From: JADJGC01 sp964576925
GTDB lineage: Bacteria > Zixibacteria > MSB-5A5 > CAIYYT01
Reading direction: 5' to 3'
NCBI GenBank assembly: GCA_964576925.1
Contig: CAZNWJ010000001.1
Location: 124,001-188,000 of the forward strand
DNA: 64,000 nucleotides
The notes below the pieces were generated by a model. That model ran no database searches. It was not told where the DNA came from and worked only from the letters and a program-made list of their open reading frames with translations. This document shows positions 60,474-64,000 of this stretch, in pieces; within the stretch, counting starts at the first letter, position 1; each line of letters opens with the position of its first letter. The position numbers were made by a program, and so were the translations under genes.

Positions 60474-61934
60474 ATGGTACATACTGCTAACAACCATATT
60501 CAGTTACACTCGATCGGCCTGCGCAGGACGTTCTCGGCAAACGAGATGATCTTTCGCGAAGGCGATGCCGGCACGACCATGCTCTGGGTGCTCAACGGCA
60601 GTGTGCTTATCCAAAAGGATGGCATTGAGATTGCCAAAGCCGGCCCAGGCGAGATCGTCGGCGAAATGTCCCTGATTGATCAATCGCCACGGTCGGCTAC
60701 TGTCATTGCCGAATCGGAGTGCGAAATGATCGAAGTCGGGCGCGAGCAGTTCCTGGAACTCGTCCGCGCCGAGCCGGAGTTTGCTCTGGCCGTGATGAGC
60801 GATTTGAGCCGCAAATTGCGTAAGTCGGACTCGTCACGGGTGGACGAGTTGGAGGCGAACAACTTCCAGCTTCAGGACGCCAACGACCAGCTCCACCGGG
60901 CCAATACCTTTCTTGAGCAGATCATCGAGCAATCGCCGGCAGGGATTGCGATACTTGACGAACAAGGGCACACGCAACGACTCAACACGTCGGGGCGGCG
61001 TATTCTGGACGTTGACGGTCGTTTTCTGCCTGAATCTTTGTCGCATTATTGCCGTACGGAAGGGCCTTTACATTGCCTGCATAAGTCTGAGAAGGAGATC
61101 TGGTCGGGGGAATGCAAGATTCCCGTCGCGGGCGAAATGCGGACTCTCTATATCTCGATATCGCGACTGGGAATCGACTCTGCTTCCCGCCTTTACCTGA
61201 TGATCTTCGAGGACATCTCGCAACTCATCGAACTAAACGACCAGATAATCAAACTTGAGCGTCTGGCGACCGAGGGTGAGTTGGCGGCCGAGATTGCACA
61301 CCATATCAACAACTACCTCGCCGTCCTCTCGGGCAATCTCGAATTAGTACAGCATCGAGTTGGGCGTCAATCAGACTCAGAGGTCACGCGATGGCTCGGC
61401 GCCATGGGGCAGAGTCTTAGCGAGATTTCACGATTTGTCGACGATTTGATGGGGGCGCGTCGACAGACGGATGCTCTTGAGGAACGCAACATCGATGATA
61501 TGGTGCGTGTCATGCTACGTTTCCTCGGACCGCAGAAACGATTCCGCCGGATCAGGCTCTCTGCCGTGACCTCCACCGACTTTCCGACGCGGGTGCGCAT
61601 CAATGAATCGATGTTCCAGCAGATACTCCTCAACTTGCTGATCAACGCCGCCGACGCCCTGGGAACTTGCCATCGCCACGAAAAATCGATCACAGTCGAG
61701 CTCGGGCGTGCCCCGGAGAATTCGATGGCACAAATCCGTGTCATTGACAACGGTCCGGGAATCGGTGCTGAGCATATGGCTGAGCTTTTCTCCCATCGTT
61801 TTACGACAAAACCAACGGGGCATGGCATTGGCCTGATTACGGTGAAGAAGATTGTCGACTACCACCGCGGAACCATTCGCTGTGATTCGCAACAAAACCA
61901 GGGCACGGTCTTTACCATACAGTTGCCGTGTTGA
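60474..61934 (+). CDS. Histidine kinase with N-terminal cyclic-nucleotide-binding and PAS domains
   Basis: A 486-aa cytoplasmic sensor kinase. Residues about 10-115 form a CNB (CRP-like) domain whose phosphate-binding cassette VGEMSLIDQSPRSATV keeps the Glu (E64) and Arg (R73) needed for cAMP or cGMP. A coiled coil links to a PAS domain (about 145-250). The dimerisation helix has AEIAHHINNYLAVLSGN: phosphoacceptor His276 is followed by His277 where most HisKA proteins have Glu, and NNP is NNY. HATPase boxes are NLLINAADA, DNGPGIG and GHGIGL. No response regulator is adjacent. The downstream cyclase could supply its ligand. Confidence 0.85.
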   Translation: MVHTANNHIQLHSIGLRRTFSANEMIFREGDAGTTMLWVLNGSVLIQKDGIEIAKAGPGEIVGEMSLIDQSPRSATVIAESECEMIEVGREQFLELVRAEPEFALAVMSDLSRKLRKSDSSRVDELEANNFQLQDANDQLHRANTFLEQIIEQSPAGIAILDEQGHTQRLNTSGRRILDVDGRFLPESLSHYCRTEGPLHCLHKSEKEIWSGECKIPVAGEMRTLYISISRLGIDSASRLYLMIFEDISQLIELNDQIIKLERLATEGELAAEIAHHINNYLAVLSGNLELVQHRVGRQSDSEVTRWLGAMGQSLSEISRFVDDLMGARRQTDALEERNIDDMVRVMLRFLGPQKRFRRIRLSAVTSTDFPTRVRINESMFQQILLNLLINAADALGTCHRHEKSITVELGRAPENSMAQIRVIDNGPGIGAEHMAELFSHRFTTKPTGHGIGLITVKKIVDYHRGTIRCDSQQNQGTVFTIQLPC

Positions 61935-61943
61935 GGAAAGCTT

Positions 61944-62288
61944 ATGCCGGACACCCTTTTCTTCCTCCTTCTGGGACATGTCTTCGGCGACTTTGCGTTG
62001 CAGACAGACCGAATGGCCAGGGAAAAAGCAGCAAACAAGGGGGTTCTGTCAAGCCACGTTATGGTATACGTCTTGACGATTGGCGCCTTCTGGTGGCTGG
62101 GGGAGCTTTTGAATCACCGCTCAGGCTTTCCGAACTGGGTGACGGCAATTGTCCTGGCGGTGCTATATCTGCAACACTGGCTCCAAGACTCGATCAAAGC
62201 GACCAAATTCAACGGCAGCAAGCAAGCGCTGTTCATCGATCAAGCCGTACATTTGTCGGTTCTCTACATCATTCGCGTGGCATTCTAA
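61944..62288 (+). CDS. DUF3307 membrane protein
   Basis: A 114-aa protein with about four hydrophobic segments. Family signatures are LGHVFGDFALQTDRMA, a LSSHVMVYVLTIG helix and HWLQDSIKATKF with FIDQAVHLSVLY. The function is unknown. GAGGAAAG precedes the ATG. It lies 9 bp after the histidine kinase and 9 bp before the cyclase gene, so the three are likely co-transcribed. Confidence 0.82.
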   Translation: MPDTLFFLLLGHVFGDFALQTDRMAREKAANKGVLSSHVMVYVLTIGAFWWLGELLNHRSGFPNWVTAIVLAVLYLQHWLQDSIKATKFNGSKQALFIDQAVHLSVLYIIRVAF

Positions 62289-62297
62289 CAACACGCT

Positions 62298-64000
62298 ATG
62301 TCCAGCGCTTCTGAAACCTACTTGCCGCAGCTACTTCGCGATTGGTATCTGCATCATCCAGGAAAGATTCACGGCGTTACACGACACTCCGGCTACCTGT
62401 TCTTCGCCGATGCCAGTGGGTTCACCGCCCTAACCAAAGCGCTCGGGGAACTAGGACCGGTCGGATTCGAGATCCTGACGAATCTCTTGAACGACGTCTT
62501 TCGAAGACTTGGTCTAGTCGTGTCCGACCACCACGGAGATATCTTGAAATTCTCGGGGGATGCTATCTGGTGTTGGTTTCCGGAGATAGCACAGCCAGAG
62601 AAGGTGTTCTCGGAGATGCTGAAGCAGGTGGAAGAAGTCAACCGCAGCGCCGAAATCTGCGCAAAACACCCGCTTGCACTCCATGCCGGGGCAGCTCATG
62701 GCGCATTTCGCTTGCTGACGATCGAAGGCTCAGGCAACCGACTTGATTACGAAATCTCGGGCGACACGGTACCACTGATCTATGCGGCAGCTGACGAAGC
62801 CGGACCCGGCGAATTGGTTCTGGCTAATTCGCCCGCAGTAGGGCCTGCGTGCCGTTTCCCGGAGGCGGAGAACCAGGCGCTTGAGTTACATCGATATCTC
62901 ATGAACGACAGCCCGCTCGCGGCCTATGTGCCCGAGGCCATTCGGGAACGGGAACGGGGCTTATCGTTCACGAGCAACCTCAACAGCGAACATCGGCGCG
63001 TCAGCGTCCTCTTCGTCCGAGTTTCAGTCATCGATATGATTGATGACGGGCAACATCTGAGGGCAATACTGGGGAAGGTCATATCCAAGATTGCCGAGCA
63101 CTCCGGCATGGTGGCGCGTATCGACCCGTTTAAGTCAGGCCACAAAGTACTTTGTCTATTCGGTGCGGCCCAATCCGCGGGGCTCAATGAACTGCATGCG
63201 TTGCGGGCAGCGGTAGACATCGCGGCCATGAGCGACGCGAAAGTCGAAATCGCGGTCGGGGCGACACACGGTCATCTGCTCTGCGGCGAAGTCGGCAGTG
63301 AACGCCGGCGCGAATTCACGGTGATGGGCAACGCCGTGAACCTGGCAGCTCGTCTAATGGCCAAGGCAAGGCCGGGTGGTGTTTTATTCGACGGTGCCCT
63401 GCACGAACTCATCGACGAATATTGTTTCAGCGAGCAAGAACGCTTAGCGCTGAAGGGAGTTGGCGAATCCGTTCTGGTTTTCGAATTTCTTCGCTGGCGT
63501 CGAGAGCGCCGGCTCCCGGCCGCGGTCGACCGATTTTACGGACGAATCGACGAGCTTGCCGCCCTGGAACGCTGGTGGGAAGTCGCGGCGGCAACGGGCC
63601 CCCGGGTCCTCGAGATCTCCGGTGCCGCAGGCATCGGGAAGACTGAACTCGTCCTACAGTTTTTGAAGCAGCACCAGCAAGCGACGGTTTACTATTTCGA
63701 TGGCACTCACAGCGCGCTGCGTCATGCCGGCTGGCTGCCGGGTGAGCTGTTGCAGTCGATCTGTCTTGCCGATCACGCCGAGCGCAGCCCTCTCGAACTC
63801 CTGCAGGCCAAGATCGATCGGCGCTGGCTACCGCTTTTGGCGCCTCTATTCGGAAAACAACTCGACGAGAGTTCCTGGACGCTTGGTCTTTCCAGTGAAT
63901 TGCGTCTGGATAAGACTGGCGAGATCGTTTCAGAGCTTCTGGCCGGACAGCTCGACAGCAAGGCAGTCATAGTCGATTCGATCGATCGCATGGATTCACT
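62298..64000 (+). CDS. Tandem class III cyclase/AAA ATPase, C-terminus cut by window edge
   Basis: 567 codons are in the window and the frame remains open at the edge. Residues about 30-185 form a first cyclase homology domain with metal Asp in FADASGFTAL (D38) and KFSGDAI (D88). Residues about 235-385 form a second domain that lacks both metal Asps (R241, H282) but keeps the transition-state Asn and Arg in EFTVMGNAVNLAARL (N347, R352). The two would make one active site, as in soluble adenylyl cyclase. After about residue 415 an ATPase begins: RIDELAAL, then SGAAGIGKTE (Walker A). cAMP or cGMP production is likely. No ribosome-binding site is visible. Confidence 0.85.
   Translation, partial: MSSASETYLPQLLRDWYLHHPGKIHGVTRHSGYLFFADASGFTALTKALGELGPVGFEILTNLLNDVFRRLGLVVSDHHGDILKFSGDAIWCWFPEIAQPEKVFSEMLKQVEEVNRSAEICAKHPLALHAGAAHGAFRLLTIEGSGNRLDYEISGDTVPLIYAAADEAGPGELVLANSPAVGPACRFPEAENQALELHRYLMNDSPLAAYVPEAIRERERGLSFTSNLNSEHRRVSVLFVRVSVIDMIDDGQHLRAILGKVISKIAEHSGMVARIDPFKSGHKVLCLFGAAQSAGLNELHALRAAVDIAAMSDAKVEIAVGATHGHLLCGEVGSERRREFTVMGNAVNLAARLMAKARPGGVLFDGALHELIDEYCFSEQERLALKGVGESVLVFEFLRWRRERRLPAAVDRFYGRIDELAALERWWEVAAATGPRVLEISGAAGIGKTELVLQFLKQHQQATVYYFDGTHSALRHAGWLPGELLQSICLADHAERSPLELLQAKIDRRWLPLLAPLFGKQLDESSWTLGLSSELRLDKTGEIVSELLAGQLDSKAVIVDSIDRMDS

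Overview
The window is gene-dense, moderately GC-rich bacterial chromosome. The sequence suggests a Gram-negative, outer-membrane-bearing member of the FCB superphylum, most likely candidate division Zixibacteria. The clues are several outer-membrane beta-barrel proteins and lipoproteins, two secreted proteins ending in paired calcium-binding dockerin-like repeats (ISDAVFLINYIFGGGPAP type), a BatA-like protein, an eukaryote-like (type 2) IleS and a bacillithiol-pathway BshB1. This taxonomic placement is inference. There is no rRNA or tRNA gene and no CRISPR array.

Layout. (1) 1-4893, minus strand: one end of a type VI secretion-like contractile locus. It reads FHA protein, Ser/Thr kinase-like protein without the HRD aspartate, ClpV-type AAA+ ATPase split into two reading frames, sheath subunit TssB, and the start of TssC. 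(2) 5174-7073: Fe-S assembly genes (Mrp-DUF971 and an Nfu protein), then a REP-associated transposase framed by 33-bp inverted repeats. (3) 9276-17898: a long housekeeping run (YggS, DivIVA-like, PNP, IleS, DksA-like, LspA, RluD-like, outer-membrane barrel) starting from a near-leaderless promoter. (4) 17996-29911, minus strand: fused 2-oxoacid dehydrogenase E1, a small barrel, a BatA/ABC-F/flavoprotein run, and a GcvT/ComB/TPR run. (5) 30170-35958: TerC, DUF192, DUF6265-like protein, a barrel, and a large secreted protein with thrombospondin type 3 and dockerin-like repeats.

(6) 36061-42042: a mutagenesis cassette of ImuA-like RecA-fold protein, ImuB and DnaE2 behind a 26-bp perfect palindrome resembling a LexA operator. 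Palindromic repeat elements are inserted in the 5' coding parts of imuA and imuB. (7) 42047-53611: a TPR glycosyltransferase-like membrane protein, a PLP decarboxylase, DUF2238, a secreted caspase/legumain-fold protease with a dockerin-like tail, a FadL-type porin, an esterase lipoprotein, BshB1 and ArsM. (8) 53697-59742, minus strand: sirtuin, TPR/TonB lipoprotein, PyrK, PyrD, PyrF with overlapping ends. (9) 59834-64000: DUF5683, then a possible cyclic-nucleotide signalling module: a histidine kinase with an N-terminal cyclic-nucleotide-binding domain, DUF3307, and a tandem class III cyclase/ATPase cut by the window edge.

Expression style. Adjacent genes are tightly coupled, with ATGA or GTGA overlaps and at least three stop/start pairs sharing TTGA with a TTG start. 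Several promoters match TTGACA-N17-TATAAT closely. Three of them place the -10 box so near the ATG that the transcripts should be leaderless.
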